Shown: in pieces, positions 43,286 through 52,148 of the stretch | Position numbering within the stretch: position 1 is the stretch's first letter | Layout of the letters: the number at the start of each line of letters is the position of its first letter | From: Porphyrobacter sp. ULC335 | GTDB taxonomy: Bacteria; Pseudomonadota; Alphaproteobacteria; Sphingomonadales; Sphingomonadaceae | Reading direction: 5' to 3' | NCBI RefSeq assembly: GCF_025917005.1 | Contig: NZ_CP078091.1 | Location: 2,914,001 to 2,978,000 of the forward strand | DNA length: 64,000 bases | Position numbers and translations under genes: made by a program | Notes under the pieces: generated by a model | The model's input: only the letters and a program-made list of their open reading frames with translations | The model's database searches: none | What the model was told of the DNA's origin: nothing

Positions 43286-44734
43286 ATGGCCGAAGACCGC
43301 ATCATCGAGGACGATCTGATGATCGCCGATATCGGCGAGGCCGAGGTGCGTCCGGACGACCGCGTCAACGACGAGCGCCACGACGAGGACAACCGCCTCA
43401 AGCCCTCCTTCGTCAGCAAGGTGCATGTCGCGCTGGAAGCGGGCGACAAGGGCGCGGTCTATGACCTGGTCGAGCCGCTCCACGCCGCCGACATCGCCGA
43501 CCTGATCGAACTGCTCGAACCGCGCGAACGCGCGCAGCTCGCCTCCACCATCAGCGACCTGATGACCGGCGACGTGGTTGCCGAACTGAACGATTACGTC
43601 CGCGAAGACCTGATGGACACCTTGTCCGCGCAGGCTGTCGCGACCATTGCCGAACAGCTCGACACCGATGACGCGGTGCAGCTGATCGAGGATCTGGACG
43701 AAGCCGATCAGCGCGCGGTCATGGCCGAGCTGGAGCCGGAGACCCGCGAGGCGGTGTCCAGTGCGCTCGCCTATCCGGAAGAAACCGCCGGGCGGTTGAT
43801 GAGCCGGCACTTCGTGGCGGTTCCCGAACATCTCAGCGTCGGCGACCTGATCGATTACCTGCGCGAGGACGGCGATCTCGACCACGATTTCTTCGAGGTC
43901 TTCGTGATCGACGAGCGGCATCATCCGGTGGGCACCTGCGCGCTCAACTGGATTCTGACGACGCCGCGCAACGTCCGCCTGACCGATCTGATGAAGCGCG
44001 ACCAGACCCTGATCCCGGTGACGATGGATCAGGAAGAAGCCGCGCTGATGTTCCAGAAATACGCGCTGATCTCTGCAGCGGTGGTGGATGAAAGCGGGCG
44101 ACTGGTCGGGCAGATGACCGTCGACGATGTGGTGCACATCATCTCCGAAGAAGCGGCGGAAGATGCGCTGCTGATGTCGGGCGCGGGCGATGGCGACATC
44201 AACGAGCCGCTGCGCGAGGCCTATTCCAGCCGCGTGCGCTGGCTGATCGCCAATCTGGGGACGGCGGTGGTCGCCTCCTCGATCATCGCCTTCTTCGGCG
44301 CGGCGATCGAACAGCTGGTGGCGCTTGCGATCCTCATGCCGATCGTCGCCTCTATCGGCGGCAATGCGGGCACGCAGACGATGGCGGTGGCGGTGCGCGC
44401 GATTGCGACGAACCAGCTCACCCGCTCCAACACCCGCCGCATATTGTGGCGCGAGTTTCGCGTGGCGCTGCTCAATGGCGGCACGATTGCGCTGCTGATC
44501 GGGCTGGCGGCAGGCTTCCTGTTCTCGCCGATGATGGGGGTGGTGATTGCGCTGGCCATGATCATCAACATCGCGATTGCGGGCCTTGCTGGTGTGCTGG
44601 TGCCGGTGATTTTCGAGCGGCTGGATCAGGATCCGGCGGTCGCTTCCAGCGTGTTCGTGACGATGATCACCGACTCGATGGGCTTCTTCGCCTTCTTAGG
44701 TTTGGCAGTGGCGATGGGTCTGGCCACGTTCTAA
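43286..44734 (+). CDS. mgtE: Magnesium transporter MgtE
   Basis: The 482-residue protein has the MgtE order: acidic N-terminal domain with helical repeats (LIELLEPRERAQLASTI; DTDDAVQLIEDLDEAD), the CBS pair (PEETAGRLMSRHFVAV to VDDVVHIISEEAAED) and five membrane helices (GTAVVASSIIAFFGAAIEQ, MPIVASIGGNAGTQ, and following). It is a Mg2+ channel gated by cytosolic Mg2+. ATG 43286 was preferred to an upstream TTG. The gene ends 30 bases before an SDR gene. Confidence 0.95.
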   Translation: MAEDRIIEDDLMIADIGEAEVRPDDRVNDERHDEDNRLKPSFVSKVHVALEAGDKGAVYDLVEPLHAADIADLIELLEPRERAQLASTISDLMTGDVVAELNDYVREDLMDTLSAQAVATIAEQLDTDDAVQLIEDLDEADQRAVMAELEPETREAVSSALAYPEETAGRLMSRHFVAVPEHLSVGDLIDYLREDGDLDHDFFEVFVIDERHHPVGTCALNWILTTPRNVRLTDLMKRDQTLIPVTMDQEEAALMFQKYALISAAVVDESGRLVGQMTVDDVVHIISEEAAEDALLMSGAGDGDINEPLREAYSSRVRWLIANLGTAVVASSIIAFFGAAIEQLVALAILMPIVASIGGNAGTQTMAVAVRAIATNQLTRSNTRRILWREFRVALLNGGTIALLIGLAAGFLFSPMMGVVIALAMIINIAIAGLAGVLVPVIFERLDQDPAVASSVFVTMITDSMGFFAFLGLAVAMGLATF

Positions 44735-44736
44735 CC

Positions 44737-44760
44737 CTCTCCCGAACGATAAGGGGAGAG
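44737..44760 (+). promoter_or_regulatory. Hairpin holding the ribosome site of the SDR gene
   Basis: CTCTCCC (44737-44743) pairs with GGGAGAG (44754-44760). The right arm contains the GGGGAGAG ribosome site just before the ATG at 44765. It may couple SDR translation to ribosomes ending mgtE, or simply be chance in a purine-rich ribosome site. Confidence 0.35.
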
Positions 44761-44764
44761 AGTG

Positions 44765-45523
44765 ATGGCAGGACGGGTAGCGGGCAAGGTTGTGCTGCTG
44801 ACAGGCGGCGCGATGGGCCTCGGCAAGGCGGCGACCAAGGCTTTGATGGCCGAGGGCGCGACGGTCATCATCACCGATATCGACGAGGCGGCAGGCCGCG
44901 CCACGGCGGCGGAGCTGGGCTGCGGCTACTTGCCGCAGGACGTCACCGACTGGGCGCGCTGGCAGGCGGTCATCGCCGAGGTCGAAGCCACGCATGGCCG
45001 GCTCGACGTGCTGGTCAACAACGCCGCGATCACCGTGTTCGGCTCGATTGCCGACATCAGCCCCGAAGATTTCAAGCGCTGCTACACGGTCGATGTCGAC
45101 TCCATCTTCATGGGCTGCAAGGCAGCCATCCCGCTGATGGCCAAGAGCGGCGGCGGGTCGATCGTCAACTTCTCGTCTGCGGCGGGCAACAAGGTTTCGC
45201 CCGATCTGGCCGCCTATAACAGCGCCAAGGCGGCGGTGGTGACGCTGACCAAGAGCATCGCGCTCTACTGCGCGCGCGAGCAGAACGGGGTGCGCGTCAA
45301 CTCGGTGCAGCCCGGAACGATCCTGACGCCCAACGTGGAGAGCGTGATCGCCGGCACGCCCGATCCCGACGCGACCCGCGCGGCATTCTCGGTCGCCCAG
45401 CCGATTGGCCGCATGGGCGAGGTTGACGATATCGCGCATCTCGTCGTCTATCTCGCCAGCGACGAGAGCAAGTTCGCCACCGGCGCGCCGTTTATTGTCG
45501 ACGGGGGGTTGAGTATCGCCTGA
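44765..45523 (+). CDS. Short-chain dehydrogenase/reductase
   Basis: The 252-residue enzyme has the classical SDR motifs: LLTGGAMGLGKAATKAL (cofactor loop TGxxxGxG), NNAAI, the catalytic Ser in VNFSSAAG and the YNSAK (YxxxK) pair, ending FIVDGGLSIA. Asp at the end of the second strand (TDIDEAA) predicts NAD rather than NADP. It is the first of three coupled genes with a SnoaL-like protein and a Rieske oxygenase. It likely oxidises an alcohol in the same route. Confidence 0.93.
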   Translation: MAGRVAGKVVLLTGGAMGLGKAATKALMAEGATVIITDIDEAAGRATAAELGCGYLPQDVTDWARWQAVIAEVEATHGRLDVLVNNAAITVFGSIADISPEDFKRCYTVDVDSIFMGCKAAIPLMAKSGGGSIVNFSSAAGNKVSPDLAAYNSAKAAVVTLTKSIALYCAREQNGVRVNSVQPGTILTPNVESVIAGTPDPDATRAAFSVAQPIGRMGEVDDIAHLVVYLASDESKFATGAPFIVDGGLSIA

Positions 45524-46026
45524 TGGCGGGCGCGGACGATCGCTTCGCCATCATCGATCTGGCCGCGCTCTACATGCGCGGGCTCGACCGGCTGGATGGT
45601 GACCTGCTCGCCGCGCAGTTCTGGCCGGATGCGGCCTGCGAATACGGCATTTTCAGTGGCAGCCCTGCGGAATTCGCGACGTTCTGCATGGCGGCGTTGG
45701 CGGATCACGATCGCAACCACCACATGCTCGGCCAGCACCTGATCGACTTCACTTCGGCAGACGAGGCCTTGGGCGAGGTCTATTATCAGGCGTACCACCG
45801 CACCACGGACGGCGACGGGGCGAAGCGCGATCTGTTCATCGCAGGCCGCTACGTCGACCGGTACGAGCGGCGCGAGGGCGTGTGGAAGATCGCCTACCGC
45901 TCCGAACTGGTGGACTGGCTGCGCGACGATCCGGCGAGCGACACCATGCTTGCAGCAGCACCCTTCATCATCGGCCAGCGCAAGCCGGACGACCCGCTCT
46001 ACAATCGCGAGGCCATGCGCGCATGA
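45523..46026 (+). CDS. SnoaL-like (NTF2-fold) protein
   Basis: The 167-residue protein resembles the SnoaL_4 cone fold: AIIDLAALYMRGLDRLDGDLLAAQFWPDA at the front and RYVDRYERREGVWKIAYRSELVDW at the back. The family includes cyclases, dehydratases and small subunits related to ring-hydroxylating dioxygenase beta subunits. The start overlaps the SDR stop (TGATG), and the stop overlaps the Rieske start (ATGA). It may serve as hydratase or isomerase, or as partner of the Rieske protein. Confidence 0.85.
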   Translation: MAGADDRFAIIDLAALYMRGLDRLDGDLLAAQFWPDAACEYGIFSGSPAEFATFCMAALADHDRNHHMLGQHLIDFTSADEALGEVYYQAYHRTTDGDGAKRDLFIAGRYVDRYERREGVWKIAYRSELVDWLRDDPASDTMLAAAPFIIGQRKPDDPLYNREAMRA

Positions 46027-47396
46027 GCAAGCCCGATCTCACCGCCCCTTCGGACCCCGCGCTGGCTCCCGGAGAGGCACGCTGCCCCGGCCCTTCGATG
46101 CAGGACATTCTCGATGGCGACGGGGACAATCCCCCCGCCGCGATGCGCCAGCAGGCCTACACCTTCCTCGGCGACGAAGACCTGCCCTTTGCGCGCTACA
46201 TCGACCCTGAATTCGAAACCCAGGAGCTGGAGCGCCTGTGGCCGAACGTCTGGCAATGGGCCTGCCGCGAGGAGCACATCCCCGATCCGGGCGACCGGTA
46301 TGTTTACGACGTCGGTCACCACTCGGTGCTGGTGGTGCGCGGCGCGGACCTGGTCGTCCGCGCCTTCATCAATTCCTGCCCGCACCGGGGCATGAAGTTC
46401 GCCGCCGAAGGCTCACGCGGGGTGCGCCGCGCCAACATCCGTTGCCCCTTCCACGGGATGAGCTGGAACCTCGACGGGACGCTTCGGGAAGTTCCGTGCC
46501 GCTGGGATTTCCCGCACGTAAGCGAAGAAAACTTCGGCCTTGATGAGGTCGCCTGCGACACCTGGGGCGGGTTCGTGTTCATCCACATGGGCGAAAACCC
46601 CCCGACACTGGCCAGCCAGCTTGAGGTGATGCCGGAGCACTTCAAACTCTGGCCGATGGATGATCGCTATGTGGCGCTGCACACCGAAAAGGTGCTGCCC
46701 GCCAATTGGAAGATGGCGATGGAGGCGTTTCTCGAAGCATGGCACGTGCTCGAGACCCACGCGCAGGCGGTCTACACCGCCGCCGACGCCAATGCGCAGT
46801 ACGATATCTTCGGCAAGCACGTGTCGCGCTTCATCCACGCGGTCGGCGTGCCGAGTCCGCATATCCGGCAGGAGGTGAGCGAAGCGACCCTGTTCGGAAA
46901 ACTCGGCCGCGATCCGGCGGCCTTGCCCGAAGGCGCATCGGCCCGTGCCGAACACGCCCGTCTGCTCCGCGATGAACTGGGCGCAGCTTTCGGCACCGAT
47001 CTGTCGGGCGTTTCCACCACCGAGATGATGGATTCGATCGAATACTTCCTCTTCCCCAATGCCTTCTTCTTCCCCGGCATCAATATCCGCCTTTGTTACC
47101 GCTTCCGCCCGCTGGGGCCGGACGAATGCTTGCACGAAATCCTCGTCCTGCAACCCCTGCCCGCATCGGGAGAACGCCCGCCGCCCGCCACCCCGATCAG
47201 GCTGGGGGTGGAGGACAGTTACACCACCGTCCCCGGCTTCGCGCTGGCGGAAATCCTCGATCAGGATACCGAGAACCTCAAACTCCAGCGCGACGGGGCC
47301 AAGGCCTCGCGCAAGGGGGCGCAGACGCTCGGCAATTATCAGGAAGCGCGCATCCGCCAGCTCCATCTGACGCTCGACGAATACCTCAGTCGTTGA
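46023..47396 (+). CDS. Rieske-type aromatic-ring-hydroxylating oxygenase, alpha subunit
   Basis: The 457-residue protein has the Rieske 2Fe-2S motif NSCPHRGMKF and IRCPFHGMSWNLDG (C-x-H ... C-x2-H), then the non-haem iron site NWKMAMEAFLEAWHVLETH, with two His ligands. The C-terminal catalytic domain is of normal length. Family enzymes add O2 to aromatic or steroid-like substrates and need ferredoxin and reductase, neither of which is adjacent. It is coupled to the SnoaL-like gene by ATGA. The substrate cannot be read from sequence. Confidence 0.92.
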   Translation: MSKPDLTAPSDPALAPGEARCPGPSMQDILDGDGDNPPAAMRQQAYTFLGDEDLPFARYIDPEFETQELERLWPNVWQWACREEHIPDPGDRYVYDVGHHSVLVVRGADLVVRAFINSCPHRGMKFAAEGSRGVRRANIRCPFHGMSWNLDGTLREVPCRWDFPHVSEENFGLDEVACDTWGGFVFIHMGENPPTLASQLEVMPEHFKLWPMDDRYVALHTEKVLPANWKMAMEAFLEAWHVLETHAQAVYTAADANAQYDIFGKHVSRFIHAVGVPSPHIRQEVSEATLFGKLGRDPAALPEGASARAEHARLLRDELGAAFGTDLSGVSTTEMMDSIEYFLFPNAFFFPGINIRLCYRFRPLGPDECLHEILVLQPLPASGERPPPATPIRLGVEDSYTTVPGFALAEILDQDTENLKLQRDGAKASRKGAQTLGNYQEARIRQLHLTLDEYLSR

Positions 47397-47427
47397 CTCC
47401 GGCGCGGGGGTGCCGGAAAGCCCCCCC

Positions 47428-47820
47428 ATGCCGCTGCACCTGACCAAGATCGCCTTTGGCGCGAAAAGCTATGACCATCTCGCCGGATGGTATGAGGGGC
47501 GCGGGGGCATCTGCCTGACCACCCGCAACCGGCCGACCCGGCACGAGGAGTGCGTCGGCGGATCGCTGTTCTGGATCATCAATCACGCCATCGTCGCGCG
47601 TTCGACGATCCTCGGCTTCGAGAAGACCGAGGACGGGCGCTGGGACATCGTGCTGGAACCGCGCCTGATCCGCGTCCACCAGCAGGCGAAACGCGCGCAT
47701 CAGGGCTGGCGCTACCTCACCGATGACAAGGCCCCCAAGGACGTCGCCGAGGGTGAGGACATCGGCGATGCCCTGCCCGGCAAGCTGGCGATGAAGCTGG
47801 AACGGCTGGGGCTGGTTTAG
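47428..47820 (+). CDS. DUF1489-family protein
   Basis: The 130-residue protein begins MPLHLTKIAFGAKSYDHL, the DUF1489 signature, and continues TRNRPTRHEECVGGSLFWIINH. DUF1489 is widespread in alphaproteobacteria with no assigned activity. ATG at 47428 follows GGAAAG; a GTG at 47410 also exists. It lies 31 bases after the Rieske gene and ends 4 bases from the convergent FrnE gene. Its function in this context is unknown. Confidence 0.88.
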   Translation: MPLHLTKIAFGAKSYDHLAGWYEGRGGICLTTRNRPTRHEECVGGSLFWIINHAIVARSTILGFEKTEDGRWDIVLEPRLIRVHQQAKRAHQGWRYLTDDKAPKDVAEGEDIGDALPGKLAMKLERLGLV

Positions 47821-47824
47821 CGCC

Positions 47825-48526
47825 CTACCCCGCCGCCGCGCGGGTCTTTTCCGCCACGCGGCGCAGGGCGTTCACATAGACCTCGGGGGCCTGCGCGCCG
47901 GGGATCAGGAACTTGCCTTCAACGATCATCGCCGGGACGCCCGAGATGTTCATGTCCCACGCTTGCTGTTCCTCGGCCAGCACGCGGGCTTCGAGACCGG
48001 GATCGTCGAGCGCGGCCTTGGCGGCTGCGCGGTGCAGGCCGACGCTGGCGGCGATATCGAGCAGCACATCGCGGTCGCCCAGCGGCCTGCGCTCGTTGAA
48101 ATGGGCGCGGAACAGCGCGAGCTTGAGCGCGGTCTGCACCTGCGGCCCCGCTTGCTCCAGCGCGAAGCCGAGCAGCTTGTGGCAATCGCGGGTGTTCCAC
48201 ATCATCGCTGGCGGTGCTTCACCCCCCTCGTCTTTGGCAGCCTCGTAGGACAGCGACACGCCCGCGCCTTCCGCGATCGATTTCATCTGGTTGCGAAGGC
48301 CTGCGCCCTCCTCGGCGGAGCGGCGGTATTTGCGCTGGAGATGCGCTTCCTGCTCCTCACCCTCAGGCGGCATATCGGGGTTGAGTTCGAACGGCCGCCA
48401 GCGGATTTCCGCCGCGATCTCGCCTTCCAGCTCTCCCAGCGCCTTGGTCAGTTGGCCATAACCGATCAGGCACCACGGGCACATGACATCGGAATAGATG
48501 TCGATGGTGAGCTTCTGTTCCGTCAC
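47825..48526 (-). CDS. DsbA-family oxidoreductase (FrnE-like)
   Basis: The 233-residue protein begins with a thioredoxin-fold strand and active site DIYSDVMCPWCLIGYGQL (CPWC) and ends with NISGVPAMIVEGKFLIPGAQ, the cis-Pro region of FrnE-type DsbA proteins. There is no signal peptide, so it works in the cytoplasm, as Deinococcus FrnE does in oxidative-stress tolerance. The GTG at 48526 overlaps the nudC stop (GTGA). Confidence 0.88.
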   Translation of the reverse strand: MTEQKLTIDIYSDVMCPWCLIGYGQLTKALGELEGEIAAEIRWRPFELNPDMPPEGEEQEAHLQRKYRRSAEEGAGLRNQMKSIAEGAGVSLSYEAAKDEGGEAPPAMMWNTRDCHKLLGFALEQAGPQVQTALKLALFRAHFNERRPLGDRDVLLDIAASVGLHRAAAKAALDDPGLEARVLAEEQQAWDMNISGVPAMIVEGKFLIPGAQAPEVYVNALRRVAEKTRAAAG

Positions 48527-49419
48527 CGGTCGAGCCACCACGTCACGAGGTGATGCGCGATAGCGAAGGGGCGCGGGAAATAGAGGAGGTCGGTCCCCGC
48601 CTCGCCAGCCGCGCGCGCCGCTTCCAGTTCCTCGCGGGTGAACCAGCGCGCGTCTTCGAGTTCGGTGGTGTCGATGGTGAGTTCCGGATCATCCGCGACC
48701 GAGGTGCAGCCGATCATCAGCTGGCTCGGGAAGGGCCATGGCTGGCTGGCGATATATTGCACATCGCGCACCCGCACGCCCGCTTCCTCGTGGATTTCGC
48801 GCGCGACCGCTTCCTCGATGGTCTCGCCCGGTTCGACAAAGCCCGCGAGCGCCGAATACATCTTGGGCGGGAAGCGTGGCTGGCGGCCGAGCAGCAGTTT
48901 GCCCTCATGCTCGACCAGCATGATCGTCACCGGATCGGTGCGCGGGAAGTGGTCCGCGCCGCAATTGTCGCAGTGGCGTTGCCAGCCGCCCTTGACCAGC
49001 TTCGTGCCCGAACCGCAGCGCGCACAGAACCGGTGCCGCGCGTGCCAATCGGCAAGGCTGCGCGCCCCGCCATAGATCGCCAGATCGGGCGGGGAGAGCT
49101 GCGTCATCAGCTGCCACGCCCTCGGCATGGCATAGGCCGGGCCTTCCGCGCCCTCGCCCGGCACCGGGACGAAATGCGCTTTGCCGTCCATCATCCCGAG
49201 AAACACCAGTTCGGCATTTTCGGGTACGTCGGCAAGGCTGCCCCACACCAGACCGCCCGCATCGTCCACGCCCGGCAGCAGCCCATCAAGCAGCAGCACC
49301 CGCGCACGCCAGTTCATCAGGCCGGCGAGCGCTTCGTCATCGACGCGGATGTGATCCGCCCGGTCGAGCGGTGAGCCCGCAAAGGCCATGACCGGCGCGG
49401 AGGCAGCAGGTGCGTGCAT
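48523..49419 (-). CDS. nudC: NAD(+) diphosphatase / NADH pyrophosphatase (NudC)
   Basis: The 298-residue protein has the zinc ribbon CARCGSG...CDNCG, the Nudix box GFVEPGETIEEAVAREIHEEAG and the NudC-specific SQPWPFPSQLM after it. NudC cleaves NADH and removes NAD caps from RNA. ATG at 49419 overlaps the stop of the upstream serine hydrolase (TGATG). Three genes (hydrolase, nudC, frnE-like) form a leftward operon. Confidence 0.95.
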   Translation of the reverse strand: MHAPAASAPVMAFAGSPLDRADHIRVDDEALAGLMNWRARVLLLDGLLPGVDDAGGLVWGSLADVPENAELVFLGMMDGKAHFVPVPGEGAEGPAYAMPRAWQLMTQLSPPDLAIYGGARSLADWHARHRFCARCGSGTKLVKGGWQRHCDNCGADHFPRTDPVTIMLVEHEGKLLLGRQPRFPPKMYSALAGFVEPGETIEEAVAREIHEEAGVRVRDVQYIASQPWPFPSQLMIGCTSVADDPELTIDTTELEDARWFTREELEAARAAGEAGTDLLYFPRPFAIAHHLVTWWLDR

Positions 49420-50738
49420 CAGGCGGCCTTCTTCTTCGCGCGCATCGCGGCGAGATCGGCATCCACCGCGGCGAGGAATTCGTCACGGATCGGATAGGCT
49501 TCGGACGGCATGTACTGCGTCCACAGGCCGGTGCGCAGGCCGAGTTCAAAATCGACCGCGCCGAGCGTGCCTGCCGCCCCGCCCCAGCCAAAGGTCCCGC
49601 CCTTGGTCCGGCCGCCGGCACCATGGCCTTCGCCTGCGATCCAGCTGCCGGTCAGGTCGACCGTCGCAGGCAGCAGGTTCGACGTGCCAACCCGCACCGC
49701 TTCCTCGCTCATCACGAACTTGCCGTCGATCCGCCCGTAGCCGAGCAGCATCCGCAGGAAGCGGTCGTAATCCTTGGGGCTCGACACCAATCCTCCGCCC
49801 CCGGCAGCGACTTCGGCCGGATCGAGGAACACCGAGTTCGGCGCCGGATCGATCGGGAAAGGCGTGCCGCCGACGATGCCGTAATTGTCGGTCAGACGGT
49901 GCGCCTCGCTGGCGGGCACCTGCATCCACGTGCTGGTCATGCCGCAGGGATCGAAGATGCGTGCCTTCAGGAAGGCCTCGAACTCCATGCCGCTCGCCAC
50001 TTCGATGACCCGCCCGAGCAGGTCAATCGAGCAGGAATAGCTCCACTTGGTCGCGGGCTGGTACATCAGCGGCAGTTCGGCGAGACGGTCGGCCCAGACG
50101 GCAAGGCCGGGAGCAGGCTTGACCGGTTCGATGCCGGGGATCGGCATACGGCTGACCCGCCCGCCGATCAGGCCTTGTTCGTTGAAGGCCTTCTGCAACG
50201 GCCCCTTGCTGATGATCTGGTAGCCGAGGCCCGCCGTGTGGGTGAGCAGCTGGCGGATGGTGATCGGCTGATTGGCGGGGACGGTATCATCCAGCGGCCC
50301 TTCAGGATCGATCAGCACCCTCATGTCGCGGAAGGCGGGCAGGATTTCGTGCACCGGCTGGTCGAGGCCAAGCTTGCCCTCGTCGATCAGGATCATGGTC
50401 GCCATGCCGGTGATCGGCTTCGACATCGAATAGATGCGGTAGAGCGAGTTTACGTCCACCTCGGCCGGCTTGCCCAGCGCCAGCGTGCCGCCGCCGACGG
50501 TGTGGGCGTGATCCTCCTGCCCCCAGCCGAAGGTCAGGAACAGGTTGGCGAGCTTGCGCGAGCTGACATATTTGTTGGCCATCGCGGCGACATTCGGCCA
50601 GTTTTCCTCGACATTATGCGCCAGCAATTGCCGCCCGAACGGCAGTGATGTCAGCGCAGCACCGCCCGCCAGCAGCGCACTGTTCCGGAACAGCGTGCGG
50701 CGCGAGAGTGCAGGCGAGGCGAGGTCGTGAATGGGCAT
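49419..50738 (-). CDS. Serine hydrolase of the beta-lactamase/esterase (class C) family, Tat-exported
   Basis: The 439-residue protein has a twin-arginine signal (LSRRTLFRNSALLAGGAAL) and the serine beta-lactamase-fold motif SMSKP (SxxK), followed by QLLTHTAGLGY and KWSYSCSID (Tyr region). Closest in type to the esterase EstB/penicillin-binding-protein group rather than true beta-lactamases; no KTG box is obvious by eye. It would act in the periplasm on an ester or peptide. ATG 50738 is given since the signal starts there. Confidence 0.85.
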   Translation of the reverse strand: MPIHDLASPALSRRTLFRNSALLAGGAALTSLPFGRQLLAHNVEENWPNVAAMANKYVSSRKLANLFLTFGWGQEDHAHTVGGGTLALGKPAEVDVNSLYRIYSMSKPITGMATMILIDEGKLGLDQPVHEILPAFRDMRVLIDPEGPLDDTVPANQPITIRQLLTHTAGLGYQIISKGPLQKAFNEQGLIGGRVSRMPIPGIEPVKPAPGLAVWADRLAELPLMYQPATKWSYSCSIDLLGRVIEVASGMEFEAFLKARIFDPCGMTSTWMQVPASEAHRLTDNYGIVGGTPFPIDPAPNSVFLDPAEVAAGGGGLVSSPKDYDRFLRMLLGYGRIDGKFVMSEEAVRVGTSNLLPATVDLTGSWIAGEGHGAGGRTKGGTFGWGGAAGTLGAVDFELGLRTGLWTQYMPSEAYPIRDEFLAAVDADLAAMRAKKKAA

Positions 50739-50857
50739 GGGGACAGAATCTCCGAAACGGGTGCGCGGGCATGTCTGCGGCAGGAGCCCGCGCTGGTCAA
50801 TCGCGCGCAAACCGCAGTGCGCTTGCAATCGGAAGGTGCCTTAGCCATATAAGACAC

Positions 50858-51079
50858 ATGCTCAACGTACTTGCCTATCTCGTCGGCCTTGTCAGCCTCG
50901 TGATCGTCATCCCCGCGCAGATCCCGCTGCTGGGCTGGGCCAACTGGCTCGCCCTGCCGCTGATCGTCGTCGGCGTTATCCTTGGCGCGCTGTCGTCGAA
51001 AGATGGCGGGCGCAACTTCTGCCTCGTGGTGCTGCTGATTGCGGCCGTCCGGCTGACGCTCGGCGGCGGAGTGATCTAA
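50858..51079 (+). CDS. Small two-to-three-helix membrane protein, unknown function
   Basis: The 73-residue protein is almost entirely hydrophobic: LAYLVGLVSLVIVIPAQIPL, WLALPLIVVGVILGAL and FCLVVLLIAAVRLTL, with a short polar SSKDGGRN loop. Three transmembrane segments are likely. A TATAAG box lies only 4 bases before the ATG, with no ribosome site near. It converges on mutY with a 4-base stop overlap. I do not recognise it; such short proteins are common in Sphingomonadales. Confidence 0.75.
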   Translation: MLNVLAYLVGLVSLVIVIPAQIPLLGWANWLALPLIVVGVILGALSSKDGGRNFCLVVLLIAAVRLTLGGGVI

Positions 51080-52119
51080 TCCTCGGCGAGCGCGAGCTGG
51101 GCGGCCTTGGCGAAGAGTGTCGCCAGCCCCGCCTCGCCGATCCGCTCCACCGGCCACCACTGGCCCTCGCCTTCGGGTGCTGTCGATGTTTCGAGTGCGT
51201 CCACCTGCAAGGTCAGGCTCGCATGGGTGAAGCCATGCCGCACCGCGCCCAGCGTGCGCCACGCCCCCGCCAACGGCCCCTCACCCGATCCGTCTGAGCG
51301 CGCCGTCCAGCCATCGTCCGGCAAGGCGCGCATTCCGCCGAGCATCCCGGTGCCGGGGCGGGTGACGAGCCACACCTCCGCGCCGTTGTTGCGCGTTATC
51401 CAGAACGCCGCCCCGCGCCGTTCGGGCACGGGTTTCTTCGCAGGCTTGACCGGCAGACGTTCGGGCTCGCCAGCCTTGCGGCCCTCGCAATCCCCGGCCA
51501 GCGGGCAGAGCAGACAGCGCGGGGCGCGGCTGGTGCAGACATGCGCTCCGAGGTCCATCATCGCCTGGGCAAAATCACCAGCCCGCGTGTCCGGCGTGAT
51601 CCTGTCGGTCGCCGCACGGATCGCCTTGCGCGCTGCGGGGAGCGGCTCGTCGATGGCGAACAGCCGCGCCGCCACCCGCTCGACATTGGCATCGACCACA
51701 ACCGCCCGCCGCCCGAAGGCAATCGCCGCGATGGCGGCGGCCGTGTAATCGCCCAATCCGGGGAGCTTTCTCAGCTCCGCCTCGGTGTCGGGAAAGCCGC
51801 CCCGCTCCGCCACCGCACGGGCGCATTTGAGCAGGTTGCGGGCGCGCGAATAATATCCAAGCCCCGCCCATGCCGCCATGACGTCATCGTCGCTCGCAGC
51901 GGCCAGCGCCTCGACCGTCGGCCAAACTGCCGTGAACTTGGCAAAATAGGGCTTCACCGCCGCAACCGTGGTCTGCTGGAGCATCACTTCCGACAGCCAC
52001 ACCCGGTACGGCCACGCCGGATCATCCGGCAGCGCATTTCCCGGCGGCACGCGCCACGGCAGGTCGCGGGCATGGACATCATACCATGCGAGAAGCTGAT
52101 CGGAGATGCTGGCAGTCAC
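51076..52119 (-). CDS. mutY: A/G-specific adenine glycosylase MutY
   Basis: The 347-residue enzyme begins SDQLLAWYDVHARDLPWR and has VMLQQTTVAAV, the helix-hairpin-helix LPGLGDYTAAAIAAIAF with catalytic Asp in VVVDANVERV, the 4Fe-4S cluster Cys set (CTSRAPRCLLCPLAGDC), and a C-terminal NUDIX-like domain (GEGQWWP). It removes A mispaired with 8-oxoG. The start is a GTG at 52119 with AGG 7 bases upstream; an upstream TTG is less likely. It is divergent from dciA with 29 bases between starts. Confidence 0.95.
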   Translation of the reverse strand: MTASISDQLLAWYDVHARDLPWRVPPGNALPDDPAWPYRVWLSEVMLQQTTVAAVKPYFAKFTAVWPTVEALAAASDDDVMAAWAGLGYYSRARNLLKCARAVAERGGFPDTEAELRKLPGLGDYTAAAIAAIAFGRRAVVVDANVERVAARLFAIDEPLPAARKAIRAATDRITPDTRAGDFAQAMMDLGAHVCTSRAPRCLLCPLAGDCEGRKAGEPERLPVKPAKKPVPERRGAAFWITRNNGAEVWLVTRPGTGMLGGMRALPDDGWTARSDGSGEGPLAGAWRTLGAVRHGFTHASLTLQVDALETSTAPEGEGQWWPVERIGEAGLATLFAKAAQLALAED

Positions 52120-52148
52120 GCGCGGCCTATGGCATGGCGGGGGCAATC

